64,000 nt of DNA from Lachnospiraceae bacterium. GTDB taxonomy: Bacteria > Bacillota > Clostridia > Lachnospirales > Lachnospiraceae. The translations under genes were made by a program, and so were the position numbers. Positions 27,465 through 37,789 of the stretch are shown here, one piece after another (the first letter of the stretch is position 1; every line of letters begins with the position of its first letter). Where the stretch lies: contig SVEB01000090.1 of assembly GCA_015057635.1 (NCBI GenBank), positions 1 to 64,000 on the forward strand, written 5' to 3'. Under the pieces are notes generated by a model. The model was not told the origin of the DNA and ran no database searches. It was given only the letters and a program-made list of their open reading frames with translations.

Positions 27465-28946
27465 ATGGAAGACAATAAAAATGGTTCAATTAAGCACAGT
27501 GTTATATCAGGCGTGTTCTGGAAGCTGTTTGAACGCATCGGAGCACAGGCAGTTACATTTGTTGTCACAATTGTATTAGCAAGGATACTTAACCCATCTG
27601 ATTATGGATTAATCTCACTCGTTATGATTTTTATTAATATAGCCAATGTCTTCGCTGAAAGCGGGTTTGGAAGTGCGTTGATTCAGAAGAAGGATGCGGA
27701 TGAAGTGGATTTTTCGTCGGTCTTTTATTTTGGAATTGCATTTTCAGGCCTGCTTTATTTTATTTTATATATGACGGCACCGGCAATCGGGCATTTTTAT
27801 AATCAGGCGGAAATCGTACCGGTATTACGGGTGCTGGCATTACGGATTCCGCTTGCAGCAGTGAATACAGTGCAGAAGGCGTATGTATCCCGAAAGATGG
27901 TATTTAAGAGATTTTTTTATGCTACTCTAGGTGGGACGATTGGATCGGCAGTGGTGGGAATTGTAATGGCATATCAGGGATATGGAATCTGGGCACTGGT
28001 GGCACAGTACTTGTTTAACTCTACAATCGATACGCTGGTCCTTTGGTTTACAGTCAGATGGCGGCCAACTACACATTTCTCCATGGAAAGGCTGAGAGGG
28101 CTTTTGAAGTTTGGATGGAAGCTGTTATGTGCGGGGCTTTTAGAGACGATTTATAACCAGTTAAGAAGCCTTGTAATAGGAAAGAAGTATAGTACATCGG
28201 ATTTAGCCTATTACAACAAGGGAGATCAGTTTCCAAGCTTAATTGTGACGAATGTAAATACCTCCATCAGTTCGGTTTTATTCCCGGCTATGTCACAGTA
28301 CCAGGATGAGAGGGAAAAGGTAAAAACAATGACAAGAAGGGCCATTCAGATTAGTTCTTATCTGATTTGTCCAATGATGATGGGGCTTGCTTTGGTTGCA
28401 GAACCGTTGGTACGTTTGATATTAACAGAAAAATGGGTTCCATGTGTGCCGTATATGCAGATTATGTGCTTTATCTATGCAACGTGGATGATACATACGG
28501 CTAATTTGGAGGCAATGAAAGCAGTGGGGAGGAGCGATTTGTTTCTAAGACTTGAACTTATTAAGAAGGTATATGGCATCGTATTATTGTTAATATCCAT
28601 GAGACACGGAGTTATGGCAATTGCATTAAGCGGAGTGGTGAATGCAGTTTTGTCTTTAGCTGTAAATGCTTATCCAAACGGAAAGTTATTGAATTATCCA
28701 TATAAGGAGCAGATAAAGGATTTATTACCAGCATTGCTATTATCGGCAGCTATGGGAATTGGGGTTTATGCAGTAGGGGGACTTATTGAAGGGGAAGTAT
28801 ATCGGCTGATTCTTCAAGTAGTGGCAGGAGGAGTAATTTATGGAGGATTATCATTATTATTTCAGGTAGAAAGTTTTCGGTATTTATTGGGGATTATCCA
28901 AGCAGGAAAAAATAAAGGGGCATATTTAGCATATAGAAATGAATAA
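27465..28946 (+). CDS. Lipopolysaccharide/teichuronic-type flippase (MOP family)
   Basis: 493 residues, about 14 predicted spans. It starts with GVFWKLFERIGAQAVTFVVT and has LARILNPSDYGLISLVMIF and GFGSALIQKKDADEVDFSSV, typical of WzxC/TuaB-type exporters rather than the Wzx branch at 8884 and 47410. Stands alone between the lspA-like gene and pyrG, with its own likely promoter. Third flippase of the window; its cargo is unknown. Confidence 0.88.
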   Translation: MEDNKNGSIKHSVISGVFWKLFERIGAQAVTFVVTIVLARILNPSDYGLISLVMIFINIANVFAESGFGSALIQKKDADEVDFSSVFYFGIAFSGLLYFILYMTAPAIGHFYNQAEIVPVLRVLALRIPLAAVNTVQKAYVSRKMVFKRFFYATLGGTIGSAVVGIVMAYQGYGIWALVAQYLFNSTIDTLVLWFTVRWRPTTHFSMERLRGLLKFGWKLLCAGLLETIYNQLRSLVIGKKYSTSDLAYYNKGDQFPSLIVTNVNTSISSVLFPAMSQYQDEREKVKTMTRRAIQISSYLICPMMMGLALVAEPLVRLILTEKWVPCVPYMQIMCFIYATWMIHTANLEAMKAVGRSDLFLRLELIKKVYGIVLLLISMRHGVMAIALSGVVNAVLSLAVNAYPNGKLLNYPYKEQIKDLLPALLLSAAMGIGVYAVGGLIEGEVYRLILQVVAGGVIYGGLSLLFQVESFRYLLGIIQAGKNKGAYLAYRNE

Positions 28947-29264
28947 AAACAATTTGTATTTAGAGAACGCTATAATATTAGATACCATTTATTTAAGGTA
29001 GATAAAAGCAAGCATTTTATATTGAAAAATAGACAGGAGTATTGATTTTATCTACCTTAAGCAGAGTATTTTAAAAAGTAAAATTATACTAGATTTCTCT
29101 TCTTACATGGAGTATAATAAAGCGTGATTTTTTGGTCACTAGCAAAGGTGTTAGCGTTTATTGTCTTGCCATCATGTTCAATTAGGGCCTCTTTTTGGCG
29201 AAAGAGGGAACAGATAGGGCGGGATTATAAATGCTTTTTAATTTTTACAGGAGGACAATAAAAA
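28947..29264 (+). other. pyrG leader region
   Basis: 318 bases without a gene. It contains a perfect 15-bp inverted repeat (28993-29060), a TATAAT at 29113-29118 as likely pyrG -10 with a poor -35, and a hairpin CCTCTTT/AAAGAGG (29188-29207). The poly-G/CTP attenuator known from Bacillus pyrG is not evident: no GGGC start at the right distance and no U-run after the hairpin. Confidence 0.45.
28993..29060. repeat. 15-bp perfect inverted repeat upstream of pyrG
   Basis: TTAAGGTAGATAAAA (28993-29007) and TTTTATCTACCTTAA (29046-29060), 38-base loop. No T-run follows, so not an ordinary terminator. Could be a small mobile repeat or the stem of an RNA element. Confidence 0.6.
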
Positions 29265-30872
29265 ATGGGCGTTAAGTATGTATTTGTAACCGGAGGCGTT
29301 GTATCCGGATTAGGTAAGGGAATCACTGCAGCTTCTCTTGGCCGTTTATTAAAGGCGAGAGGGTATCATGTAACGATGCAGAAGTTCGATCCTTACATCA
29401 ACATTGATCCAGGAACAATGAATCCGATCCAGCATGGAGAAGTATTCGTGACTGACGATGGCGCCGAAACAGATCTTGACCTAGGGCATTATGAACGTTT
29501 TATTGATGAAAGTCTGACAAAGCAGAGCAATGTAACAACAGGTAAGATATATTGGTCGGTTCTATCCAAAGAAAGACGTGGTGATTTTGGTGGAGGCACC
29601 GTTCAGGTAATTCCTCATATCACCAATGAAATTAAAAATCGTTTCTACCGTAACGACGGATGCAATGATACGCATATCGCAATCATTGAAGTAGGGGGAA
29701 CCGTTGGCGATATCGAAAGCCAGCCATTCCTAGAGTCTATCCGTCAGTTCCAGCATGATGTAGGAAGAGAGAATGCCATGTTAATTCATGTCACCTTAAT
29801 TCCTTATCTGAAGGCATCCGGTGAAATGAAGACGAAACCGACTCAGGCAAGCGTAAAGGATCTGCAGGGAATGGGAATCCAGCCGGACATCATCATGTGC
29901 CGTACAGAGCATCCATTAGAGCCTGGAATCCGTGAGAAGATTGCATTATTCTGTAATGTCCCAACCTCTCATGTTCTTCAGAACTTAGATGCAGAAACAT
30001 CTCTTTACGAACTTCCATTAATGATGGAAGAGGAACATCTTGCAGATGTAGCGTGTGAATGCTTAAAGCTTCCTTGCCCAAAGCCAGACTTAAAAGACTG
30101 GGAAGACATGGTGAAGAGACTTAAGAATCCAACACGCGAAGTAACCGTTGCATTAGTAGGAAAATACACACAGCTTCATGATGCCTACATTAGCGTTGTG
30201 GAATCCTTAAAACATGGTGCTGTTGCACATAATGCATCTGTGAATATCAAATGGATTCCATCCGAGACGGTAACAGAAGAGTCTGTAAACGAATTACTAT
30301 CCGATGTAAGCGGTATCTTAGTACCAGGAGGTTTTGGCGATCGTGGTATTGAAGGTAAAATTCTCGCTATTAAATATGCACGTGAAAATAATATCCCATT
30401 CCTTGGTTTATGCCTTGGAATGCAACTTGCGGTTGTGGAATTCGCAAGACATGTACTCGGATTTGCAGATGCACACAGTGCAGAACTAAATCCGGCAACC
30501 ACACATCCAATGATCCATCTGATGCCAGAGCAGGATGGGGTTGAGGATATCGGCGGTACCTTAAGACTTGGTTCTTACCCATGTGTGCTTGATAAGATAA
30601 GCAAGGCTTATGAGCTGTATGGACAGGAAGTCATTGAAGAAAGACATCGTCATCGTTATGAAGTAAATAACTATTACAGAGAAGATTTAGTGAAGCACGG
30701 AATCAAGCTTTCCGGTCTGTCTCCGGACGGAAGAATTGTGGAAATGATCGAGTTACCGGAACATCCTTGGTTCGTAGCAACTCAGGCACATCCGGAATTC
30801 AAATCAAGACCAAACAGACCACATCCATTATTCCGTGGATTTATCGGTGCGGCACTTGAAGTAACAAGATAA
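29265..30872 (+). CDS. pyrG: CTP synthase
   Basis: 535 residues, standard length. Converts UTP to CTP using glutamine and ATP. The N-terminal synthase domain begins [20 protein letters not shown] with the P-loop, then [16 protein letters not shown]. The C-terminal class I glutamine amidotransferase has GLCLGMQ with the catalytic Cys and HPEFKSRP with the catalytic His and Glu. Monocistronic, with its own terminator. Confidence 0.97.
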   Translation: MGVKYVFVTGGVVSGLGKGITAASLGRLLKARGYHVTMQKFDPYINIDPGTMNPIQHGEVFVTDDGAETDLDLGHYERFIDESLTKQSNVTTGKIYWSVLSKERRGDFGGGTVQVIPHITNEIKNRFYRNDGCNDTHIAIIEVGGTVGDIESQPFLESIRQFQHDVGRENAMLIHVTLIPYLKASGEMKTKPTQASVKDLQGMGIQPDIIMCRTEHPLEPGIREKIALFCNVPTSHVLQNLDAETSLYELPLMMEEEHLADVACECLKLPCPKPDLKDWEDMVKRLKNPTREVTVALVGKYTQLHDAYISVVESLKHGAVAHNASVNIKWIPSETVTEESVNELLSDVSGILVPGGFGDRGIEGKILAIKYARENNIPFLGLCLGMQLAVVEFARHVLGFADAHSAELNPATTHPMIHLMPEQDGVEDIGGTLRLGSYPCVLDKISKAYELYGQEVIEERHRHRYEVNNYYREDLVKHGIKLSGLSPDGRIVEMIELPEHPWFVATQAHPEFKSRPNRPHPLFRGFIGAALEVTR

Positions 30873-30895
30873 AAATTAAAAAGCGCAAGCTAACG

Positions 30896-30946
30896 AAAAC
30901 TCCGATTGAATTATGATTAAAAATGCATGTTCAATCGGAGTTTTTT
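30896..30946 (+). terminator. Terminator after pyrG
   Basis: AAAACTCCGATTGAA pairs with TTCAATCGGAGTTTT and is followed by a T-run; the intervening loop is 19 bases. Confidence 0.85.
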
Positions 30947-31141
30947 ATAGGCTTTATAGGGCCTATTTGTGCAAAAAAACTTTAGAATTCAAACACAAAA
31001 AATTCAGAAGTAACAGCTTGATTTATACATTTAGTGTCATTATAATGAATATAGCTATGTAAGATACTTGATAAATATACCAAAGTGTATTTTATACATA
31101 GAGGATGCCGAAAAAGGCATAATAAAAATATGGGAGGGATT

Positions 31142-33058
31142 ATGGAGAATCGGAATGATAATAATGGAAGCAAGAATAAGAAAAATCCTCTGAAATCAGG
31201 TTGGATTTTATGTCTTGTAGTTGCTTTACTGTTTGTATTTATATTTTCCTACATGACAAAGCAGTGGGAAGCAAGTACATTAAAGCAGATTAAGTATAAT
31301 GAGTTTTTACGTTTATTAGATGATGATAAAGTAGATGAAGTTGTAATTCAGACAGATAAAGATAGAATTCTCATTTATCCAAAGAGTACAGCCATCAATG
31401 CCGGATATGAGGTCGTATATTATACGGGTATCATAAGCATGGATAATTTAGAACAGCTTTGCAATGAGGCAGGTGTTACCTTCTCGAGCGAAGTAGTCGA
31501 TAAGAGCACAACCATTTTTGATGTGATCTTAGCCTATATCGTGCCATTTGTGTTGATTTACCTTGTAATGTGGGTGTTATTCCGCATGATCACAAAGAAC
31601 AGCGGTGGCATGATGGGTGGCGTTGGCAAGAGTAACGCAAAAGTGTATGTAGAAAAACAGACAGGCGTTACATTTAAAGATGTAGCAGGGCAGGAGGAAG
31701 CGAAGGAGTCCTTAACGGAATTAGTAGACTTCCTTCACAATCCAGGCAAGTATACTAGAATCGGTGCAAAACTTCCAAAGGGTGCCCTTTTGGTAGGACC
31801 TCCTGGTACCGGTAAGACACTTCTTGCGAAGGCAGTTGCCGGAGAAGCGAAAGTACCGTTCTTCTCCTTATCCGGTTCCGATTTCGTAGAAATGTTTGTC
31901 GGCGTTGGTGCTTCCCGTGTCCGTGATTTATTCAAGCAGGCACAGAGTCAGGCTCCATGTATCGTATTCATCGATGAGATCGATGCCATCGGTAAGAGCA
32001 GAGATTCTCATTATGGTGGCGGTAATGATGAAAGAGAACAGACTTTAAATCAGTTATTATCCGAAATGGATGGTTTTGATACATCAAAAGGTATCGTCAT
32101 TTTAGCAGCAACAAACCGTCCGGAAGTATTAGATAAAGCGCTTTTACGTCCAGGCCGTTTTGACAGACGTGTTATCGTAGACAAGCCGGATTTAAAAGGT
32201 CGTGTGGATATCTTAAAGGTACATGCAAAGAATGTATTAATGCATGATTCCGTTGATTTAGAAGCAATCGCATTAGCAACATCAGGAGCAGTTGGTTCCG
32301 ATCTTGCCAATATCATCAACGAAGCTGCCATCTTAGCAGTTAAGGAAGGCAGAACCGTTGTAACACAGGCAGATTTATTTGAATCTGTTGAAGTGGTTAT
32401 TGCAGGTAAAGAGAAGAAAGATCGTATCCTTGGACCGGAAGAGAAGAAGATCGTTGCTTACCACGAAGTAGGCCATGCACTTGTTACTGCATTAGAAAAG
32501 AACGCAGAACCGGTACAGAAGATCACAATCGTTCCAAGAACAATGGGCTCTTTAGGATATGTAATGCAGGTACCGGAAGAAGAGAAATATCTGATGAGCA
32601 AGGATGAGATCCTCACTAGAATCGTTACTTTATTCGGCGGCCGTGCAGCAGAAGAGATTGTATTCAAATCCGTTACAACAGGTGCATCAAACGATATCGA
32701 AAAGGCAACCGAGCTTGCAAGAGCGATGGTTACCCAGTATGGTATGTCCGAGAAGTTTGGCCTTATGGGATTGGAATCCGTAGAGAACAAATATCTGGAT
32801 GGCAGAGCAGTATTAAACTGCGGTGATGCAACAGCAGCTGAGATTGATACAGAGGTAATGAGAATCTTAAAGGAATGCTATGATAAGGCAAAAGAGTTGT
32901 TATCTGGCAACCGTGAAGTACTTGATAAGATTGCGGAATTCTTGGTAGAACGTGAGACAATTACGGGGAAAGAATTCATGGAGATTTATCATGAAGTAAA
33001 GGACAATACTGCTAGCCAATGTGTTATTATCGAGCAGAGTCCAGAATCTGAAAATTAA
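31142..33058 (+). CDS. ftsH: ATP-dependent zinc metalloprotease FtsH
   Basis: About 638 residues from the ATG at 31142 (GGGAGGGATT ribosome site); the frame is open back to 31085 but without a site. Membrane-anchored AAA+ protease that degrades misfolded membrane proteins and regulators. Two N-terminal spans flank an extracytoplasmic domain; Walker [14 protein letters not shown], Walker [15 protein letters not shown], second region of homology [20 protein letters not shown], zinc site HEVGHAL. Slightly short C-terminal tail. No tilS/hpt genes beside it, unlike many Firmicutes. Confidence 0.97.
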   Translation: MENRNDNNGSKNKKNPLKSGWILCLVVALLFVFIFSYMTKQWEASTLKQIKYNEFLRLLDDDKVDEVVIQTDKDRILIYPKSTAINAGYEVVYYTGIISMDNLEQLCNEAGVTFSSEVVDKSTTIFDVILAYIVPFVLIYLVMWVLFRMITKNSGGMMGGVGKSNAKVYVEKQTGVTFKDVAGQEEAKESLTELVDFLHNPGKYTRIGAKLPKGALLVGPPGTGKTLLAKAVAGEAKVPFFSLSGSDFVEMFVGVGASRVRDLFKQAQSQAPCIVFIDEIDAIGKSRDSHYGGGNDEREQTLNQLLSEMDGFDTSKGIVILAATNRPEVLDKALLRPGRFDRRVIVDKPDLKGRVDILKVHAKNVLMHDSVDLEAIALATSGAVGSDLANIINEAAILAVKEGRTVVTQADLFESVEVVIAGKEKKDRILGPEEKKIVAYHEVGHALVTALEKNAEPVQKITIVPRTMGSLGYVMQVPEEEKYLMSKDEILTRIVTLFGGRAAEEIVFKSVTTGASNDIEKATELARAMVTQYGMSEKFGLMGLESVENKYLDGRAVLNCGDATAAEIDTEVMRILKECYDKAKELLSGNREVLDKIAEFLVERETITGKEFMEIYHEVKDNTASQCVIIEQSPESEN

Positions 33059-33064
33059 AATAAC

Positions 33065-33130
33065 AAAAATAGACCTTAGACAACTAACCACACCATTCTG
33101 GTATGATTAGTCGTTTAAGGTCTATTTTTG
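33065..33130 (+). terminator. Terminator after ftsH
   Basis: AAAAATAGACCTTA and TAAGGTCTATTTTT form a 14-bp outer stem; an inner helix (ACTAAC/GATTAGT) can stack inside. Ends in TTTTTG. Symmetric. Confidence 0.8.
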
Positions 33131-33176
33131 TTTTAAAGTGAACTATTAATTTTGGGTGAGTACAGATGAGAAAAAG

Positions 33177-33205
33177 TTGACAATAAAAGTAATATAATGT
33201 AAATT
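33177..33205 (+). promoter_or_regulatory. Putative promoter of polysaccharide locus B
   Basis: TTGACA (33177-33182), 17 bases, TAAATT (33200-33205) within ATAATGTAAATT. Closely resembles the layout at 27390-27418. A better-looking TATAAT at 33193 is only 10 bases from the -35. Confidence 0.4.
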
Positions 33206-33253
33206 TAGGAATTAGATAAAGCAGTAAAATTAAAAATATGTGAGGGTATCAGA

Positions 33254-34474
33254 ATGAATCTGTTATTATCAGCTTATGCATGTAGACCTACTATGGGATC
33301 AGAACCTGCAGTAGGGTGGAGTTGGGTACTGGAGTTAAGTAAATATCATCATTTATGGGTGCTAACCAATGGAACAAATGAAAAGGATATTGAGGAGTAT
33401 AAGAAAAAGAATCCAAAACAGTTACAGAATGTTGAGTTCATTTATATTCATTTTAATTCTAAGTACATATTTTGGTATAAAGAATGGGAACGTTTTGAAC
33501 GATTGTATTATTTTTTATGGCAACGGAGAGCATTGAGAATATCACAGCGTTTATCAAAGCAGATTAAGTTTGATTATGTACAGCATTTAACTTATGTTTC
33601 TTTTGTATTACCGACTTATTTATATAAGCTAAAAATTCCATTTATATATGGTCCGATATCAGGGGGCGAGAACATACCAAAAGCGATTAAGTATCCAATG
33701 AGTATGAAGGACAGAGGAATCGAGGCAGTTAGAAAACTATCTCAGTCTATTTCTATACAATCTGTAAGGACGAGAAGAGCCTTTAAAAATGCTAAATGGA
33801 TTATTGCAGTAACGGATGAGACTCGCCAGCAGATTCCATTTCAATATCAAGAGAAAGTAAAGATAGTACAAGCAATAGGTATAAATTCAGATTTTTTTAG
33901 CCCAAACCCGCAATGTGAAAGTAAGTGTAAACCTTTAAAAATCTTAATGGCGGGAAGGATGCTATATTGGAAGGGATTTAATTTGGGAATGGAAGCTGCA
34001 GTACAGGCATTAGATGAAGGTGCTGATATTCAGCTGACAGTTCTTGGCGAAGGGGAAAAAAGCATAATAGAGAATTTGAAGCAAATGGCAGGAGAATATT
34101 TAAATAGGAAGATTCATTTCATTTCTAGAGTTAAATATGAGGATATGAAGCAGTTTTATGATCAATTTGGTTTATTGCTGAATTGCAGCTTACGGGATTC
34201 GGGATGTCTAGTTGTAATGGAGGGGATGAGCAGAGGGCTTCCAGTTATATGTGTAGACACGGGAGGGCCAAAGGTTAATACAACTGCGGAATGTGCAATT
34301 AAAATAGAACCTATGGCATATCGTGAACTGGTAACAAAGCTGAAAGAAGCTATTATAGATCTATATAAATATCCGGAAAGAAGAACTGCTATGTCAAAAG
34401 CATCATATGACCATGCAATAAGATATTTTGATATCGAAAACAAAGTTAAGGAATTTCAAAAATATTACGAATAA
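33254..34474 (+). CDS. GT4-family glycosyltransferase
   Basis: 406 residues, GT-B fold. The N-terminus NLLLSAYACRPTMGSEPAVG is characteristic of a GT4 group that includes capsule enzymes. Donor domain has LMAGRMLYWKGFNLGMEA, LTVLGEGEK and the E-x7-E type region LRDSGCLVVMEGMSRGLPVI. First gene of locus B. Donor sugar unknown. Confidence 0.9.
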   Translation: MNLLLSAYACRPTMGSEPAVGWSWVLELSKYHHLWVLTNGTNEKDIEEYKKKNPKQLQNVEFIYIHFNSKYIFWYKEWERFERLYYFLWQRRALRISQRLSKQIKFDYVQHLTYVSFVLPTYLYKLKIPFIYGPISGGENIPKAIKYPMSMKDRGIEAVRKLSQSISIQSVRTRRAFKNAKWIIAVTDETRQQIPFQYQEKVKIVQAIGINSDFFSPNPQCESKCKPLKILMAGRMLYWKGFNLGMEAAVQALDEGADIQLTVLGEGEKSIIENLKQMAGEYLNRKIHFISRVKYEDMKQFYDQFGLLLNCSLRDSGCLVVMEGMSRGLPVICVDTGGPKVNTTAECAIKIEPMAYRELVTKLKEAIIDLYKYPERRTAMSKASYDHAIRYFDIENKVKEFQKYYE

Positions 34475-34487
34475 GAGAGGGACGGAA

Positions 34488-35054
34488 ATGATAGGTAAGG
34501 CTATTTATCAGGTAAACATGCTTATTCGAAAAGGTTACAATAAACTACTGATAGTCCCAGGCCTAAAGCAATCGTTGGGCGGATGTGGGAAAAAGGTAAG
34601 AATAGCATATGACTGTGATTTTAAAGCAAACTCTAATATATTTATTGGAGATTATAGTCAGATTGGTCCACATGCTCTGTTTTGGACAACAAGAGCCAAA
34701 ATTCGAATCGGAAATTATGTTTTATTGGGGCCATCCGTGACAATTATTACAGGAAATCACAGAACAGATGTTATTGGAAGACATATCGCAGAAGTAAGAG
34801 AAGAAGAAAAATTGCCGGATAACGATGGTGATATAGTAGTTAAAGATGGGGCATGGATCGGGGCGAATGTTACAATATTAAAAGGAGTAACCATAGGGGA
34901 AGGTTGTGTAATTGCAGCAGGTAGTGTTGTAACAAAATCTACAGATGAATATAGCGTTTACGCAGGAGTACCTGCAAAAAAAATAAAGGAAAGATTTACG
35001 GCAGAAGAGTTACAGAAGCATAAGGAAATGATTGCAAATAGATTGAAAGAATAA
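34488..35054 (+). CDS. Maltose/galactoside-type O-acetyltransferase
   Basis: About 188 residues from the ATG at 34488, which has GAGAGGGACGG upstream; the frame is open back to 34428 within the preceding gene. Left-handed beta-helix acyltransferase with IFIGDYSQIGPHALFWTTRA, a loop ITGNHRTDVIGRH carrying the catalytic His, and GAWIGANVTILKGVTIGEGC. Closes with AGVPAKKIKERF. Likely acetylates a sugar of the locus B repeat unit. Confidence 0.9.
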   Translation: MIGKAIYQVNMLIRKGYNKLLIVPGLKQSLGGCGKKVRIAYDCDFKANSNIFIGDYSQIGPHALFWTTRAKIRIGNYVLLGPSVTIITGNHRTDVIGRHIAEVREEEKLPDNDGDIVVKDGAWIGANVTILKGVTIGEGCVIAAGSVVTKSTDEYSVYAGVPAKKIKERFTAEELQKHKEMIANRLKE

Positions 35055-35072
35055 ATACAGGTGGCGAGAGTA

Positions 35073-36164
35073 ATGGAAAATAAAAAGGTAGTGTGTATGA
35101 TTGTGCCCAATCAACTGGTAAAGGGAGGAATTGCTAGCGTGGTGAATGGATATCGAGGTTCTCAGCTAGAAAAGGATTATCAGATTATATATGTAGAGTC
35201 ATATAGAGATGGAAGTAAGGTGCAGAAGTTTTTTAAGGCAATTGGTTCTTATTTTATCTTTTTAAAGGTATTGCTTAGGAAGCATCCGGATATTATACAC
35301 ATTCATTCTTCATTTGGACCGAGTTTTTATCGTAAAATACCATTTATTTATCTTGCGAAATGGGCGAAGATTCCGATTATTAATCATTGTCATGGAGCCG
35401 AATTTGACTCTTTTTTTGAGAATGCCGGGAAGCAGAGAAAGGCACTAATACATAAAGTATATAGCAAATGTAATAGAATGATTGCGCTGTCAGACGAGTG
35501 GAAGCAATCTCTTGCAAAGATAGTACCAGCAGAGCATATAGCAGTGATAGAGAACTATAGTATTATAAGTAAAGATGCGGTCCAAGAAAGACAAGCAAAA
35601 AAAATGCATAATCAAGTGCTGTTTCTTGGTGAGATAGGAAAACGAAAAGGATGTTATGATATACCAGAGGTTATAGCTAAGGTAAGCAAAGCAATGCCAG
35701 AAGTGAAATTTGTGATAGCTGGTGCAGGAGAAGAGGATGCTATTAAAAGGTTAATGAAAGAAAAAAATATAAATAAGAATGTCTCTTTCCCAGGGTGGAT
35801 AAGAGGGAAGCAAAAAGAACAGTTGCTAAGAGAAAGTGATTTGTTCTTTTTGCCATCTTATCATGAAGGAATGCCTATGGCTATTTTGGATGCAATGGGA
35901 TATGGATTGGCAATTGTGAGTACTAATGTAGGTGGTATACCTAAAATAGTATTAAATAATCAGAACGGATATACGATTAATCCCGGTGACATTTCGGGGT
36001 TTTCAAAAGCAATTATTAGTATATTAGGGGATGAAGAAAAATTAAAACGTTTTCAATGGAATAGTTATCAGATCGCAGATGAGAGATATTCATTAAAGGC
36101 ACATATTAACGCAATTGAAACATTATATGAAAAGGTGTTAAAGGAGAAGAAAAGAGGGCTGTGA
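35073..36164 (+). CDS. GT4-family glycosyltransferase
   Basis: About 363 residues starting at the ATG 35073 (AGGTGG eight bases upstream; a GTG at 35061 is less likely). GT-B enzyme: IVPNQLVKGGIASVVNGYRG, HIHSSFGPSFYRKI, NHCHGAEFD, donor motifs FLGEIGKRKGCYDI, FVIAGAGEED and E-x7-E HEGMPMAILDAMGYGLAI. Its stop lies inside the terminator shared with the convergent SGNH gene. Confidence 0.91.
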   Translation: MENKKVVCMIVPNQLVKGGIASVVNGYRGSQLEKDYQIIYVESYRDGSKVQKFFKAIGSYFIFLKVLLRKHPDIIHIHSSFGPSFYRKIPFIYLAKWAKIPIINHCHGAEFDSFFENAGKQRKALIHKVYSKCNRMIALSDEWKQSLAKIVPAEHIAVIENYSIISKDAVQERQAKKMHNQVLFLGEIGKRKGCYDIPEVIAKVSKAMPEVKFVIAGAGEEDAIKRLMKEKNINKNVSFPGWIRGKQKEQLLRESDLFFLPSYHEGMPMAILDAMGYGLAIVSTNVGGIPKIVLNNQNGYTINPGDISGFSKAIISILGDEEKLKRFQWNSYQIADERYSLKAHINAIETLYEKVLKEKKRGL

Positions 36165-36180
36165 AAACAGCCCTCTTTTT
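36151..36180. terminator. Bidirectional terminator between GT4 and SGNH genes
   Basis: AAAGAGGGCTGT, loop GAAA, ACAGCCCTCTTTTT. Strong stem with T-runs on both strands; it overlaps the GT4 stop codon. Confidence 0.9.
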
Positions 36181-37402
36181 AAAAGTTCCTAGGAAGTATT
36201 CTTTTTAATTCACCGATGATAACAGATGCTATTGCTTTTTTTCCTGCTATTGTATTTGGGTGAGTATTATCCCTAATAAATTGATTGCTATTAAAAAAAT
36301 TGATGCCTGTATTCCCATAAATATCAATAACAGGTACGGAAAGAAAATGTCCTACTTCCATTACAGCATTGGAGAAATGTTCCATTGTATTTCCGTTTCT
36401 ATTTATCTGGGGAGCGGTCATATTAACCATTGCAGTATTGGTTCTACCGCTTAAAGGTGTTGCAAGAATAACCCTGCAATTTGGTTTTAATGCTTGAATT
36501 TTCATTACCGTCGAAGCCAGTCCACCTTTAAAGGATTTTATGGAGTAGTCTCCGCCATTGTAGTAGGAAGAGGATATCCAGGCAGTATCAAAAGAGTTTG
36601 AAGAGGAAAATGATAAATCACCAAGACTATACCCAGCAGCAAAGTCATTTGTTCCACCCATAATGATGATCATATCAATATCAATTTTATTTAGTGTAGT
36701 GTAAATTCTGTCCCAGGATGAAAAACAACAATTATGTCCGATTCCGTCATATGAGGAGCTTGATGAAACCGTCTGACCTTTCTCATCGCAGTAAAAAGTG
36801 TATGCGGTGTTAAAGGAGATGGTGGAGCCTCCTACACCACGTGTATAGTGATTTGCTGTTTCAAAATAATCGGATACGTAATGAGCCCAACCACCATCGG
36901 AAAACTGGTTCAGATAAGTAATACTATCACCATAAGATGCCCAGCTTCTCCCCTTCCAGTCATTTTTAAGAATGTCAGAGTTTAATGTATTTTCTGTGGC
37001 ATCTTCCAGACCGGGATTCGTGGATGTTTCATCAGGAAAAGTTTCAGGTTCATAGGGAATATAATCAGAATGCTCAATATCTCCTAGTAAAACCATAGCT
37101 GAATCAATACCTGTACTTTTGCTTTCATAAATTGTAATACGTATATAATAGCAGTTAGAAGGGGTTGTAAATAATCGGGACTGAAAGTTTATACCACTCA
37201 GATAGACTTTGGCTGAGTTAAAATAACAAACCTGATAATTTCCTGTGTTCAGTTTGCTGTAAGTAGTGGTGGGGGTAACTGGAATATAATCACTTACGCT
37301 AAAGTTAGATTGTGTATTAATCCTTCCAGATGTAGGTACTATATACGAATTCGAAGTTACTTTGCCTTTGTTAAATAAATTCTTAATAGGAATTTCATTC
37401 AT
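36179..37402 (-). CDS. Tailspike-like SGNH/GDSL hydrolase
   Basis: About 407 residues from the ATG at 37402 (GAAGGAGGTCCC ribosome site). Residues 1-130 form a beta-rich module (VTSNSYIVPTSGRINTQSNF, SVSDYIPVTPTTTY) like those in phage tail and baseplate proteins. The rest is a complete SGNH hydrolase: block I SYGDSITYLNQF, block III IIMGGTNDF, block V DNTHPNTIAGKKA. SGNH enzymes of this sort remove acetyl groups from polysaccharides. No signal peptide or anchor. Opposite strand to locus B, which carries two acetyltransferases. Function inferred from fold only. Confidence 0.85.
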   Translation of the reverse strand: MNEIPIKNLFNKGKVTSNSYIVPTSGRINTQSNFSVSDYIPVTPTTTYSKLNTGNYQVCYFNSAKVYLSGINFQSRLFTTPSNCYYIRITIYESKSTGIDSAMVLLGDIEHSDYIPYEPETFPDETSTNPGLEDATENTLNSDILKNDWKGRSWASYGDSITYLNQFSDGGWAHYVSDYFETANHYTRGVGGSTISFNTAYTFYCDEKGQTVSSSSSYDGIGHNCCFSSWDRIYTTLNKIDIDMIIIMGGTNDFAAGYSLGDLSFSSSNSFDTAWISSSYYNGGDYSIKSFKGGLASTVMKIQALKPNCRVILATPLSGRTNTAMVNMTAPQINRNGNTMEHFSNAVMEVGHFLSVPVIDIYGNTGINFFNSNQFIRDNTHPNTIAGKKAIASVIIGELKRILPRNF

Positions 37403-37789
37403 AAAGGGACCTCCTTCAATGAGCAACATGGGAAGGAAAAATAGAATACTCCTACGATATCAATATATGCGGATGTCGAATATAAGTGACTTGTATCGAA
37501 AAAATAAACGAAACATATTTATCTTGGATAGGAAAGCAAAAAGTTCCCTTTAAAAAATGTCCTATTTTTACATGAAAGTTAGTTTTAAAAGAAGAAACGG
37601 AAATAAATGTAAAAAAGCAAATGATAATGTGGTAAAAAATGTAAAACGGTGATACAATATAGAAACTAGAAGAGTTTGTAAAAAACTAGATGCTACATAT
37701 GAGGGGCAGGGAATGTGTCTCTATATAGAGGGAGAATGAAAATAATTAGTAAGCGGAATTGTTAGAAATCATCGATGGGGGTATTAACA
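37403..37789. other. Intergenic region between SGNH and ColD-like genes
   Basis: 387 bases between divergent genes, no gene seen. TTTTACAT near 37563-37571 and two ATGTAAAA copies near 37609 and 37639 are related and can pair. TACAAT at 37653-37658 could be a -10 for the downstream gene, but no good -35 accompanies it. Confidence 0.4.

Noticed and set aside
29125-29264. Bacillus-type CTP-sensing attenuator in the pyrG leader
   Set aside because: No GGGC-type transcript start at a promoter-like distance, and the hairpin at 29188-29207 has no U-run.
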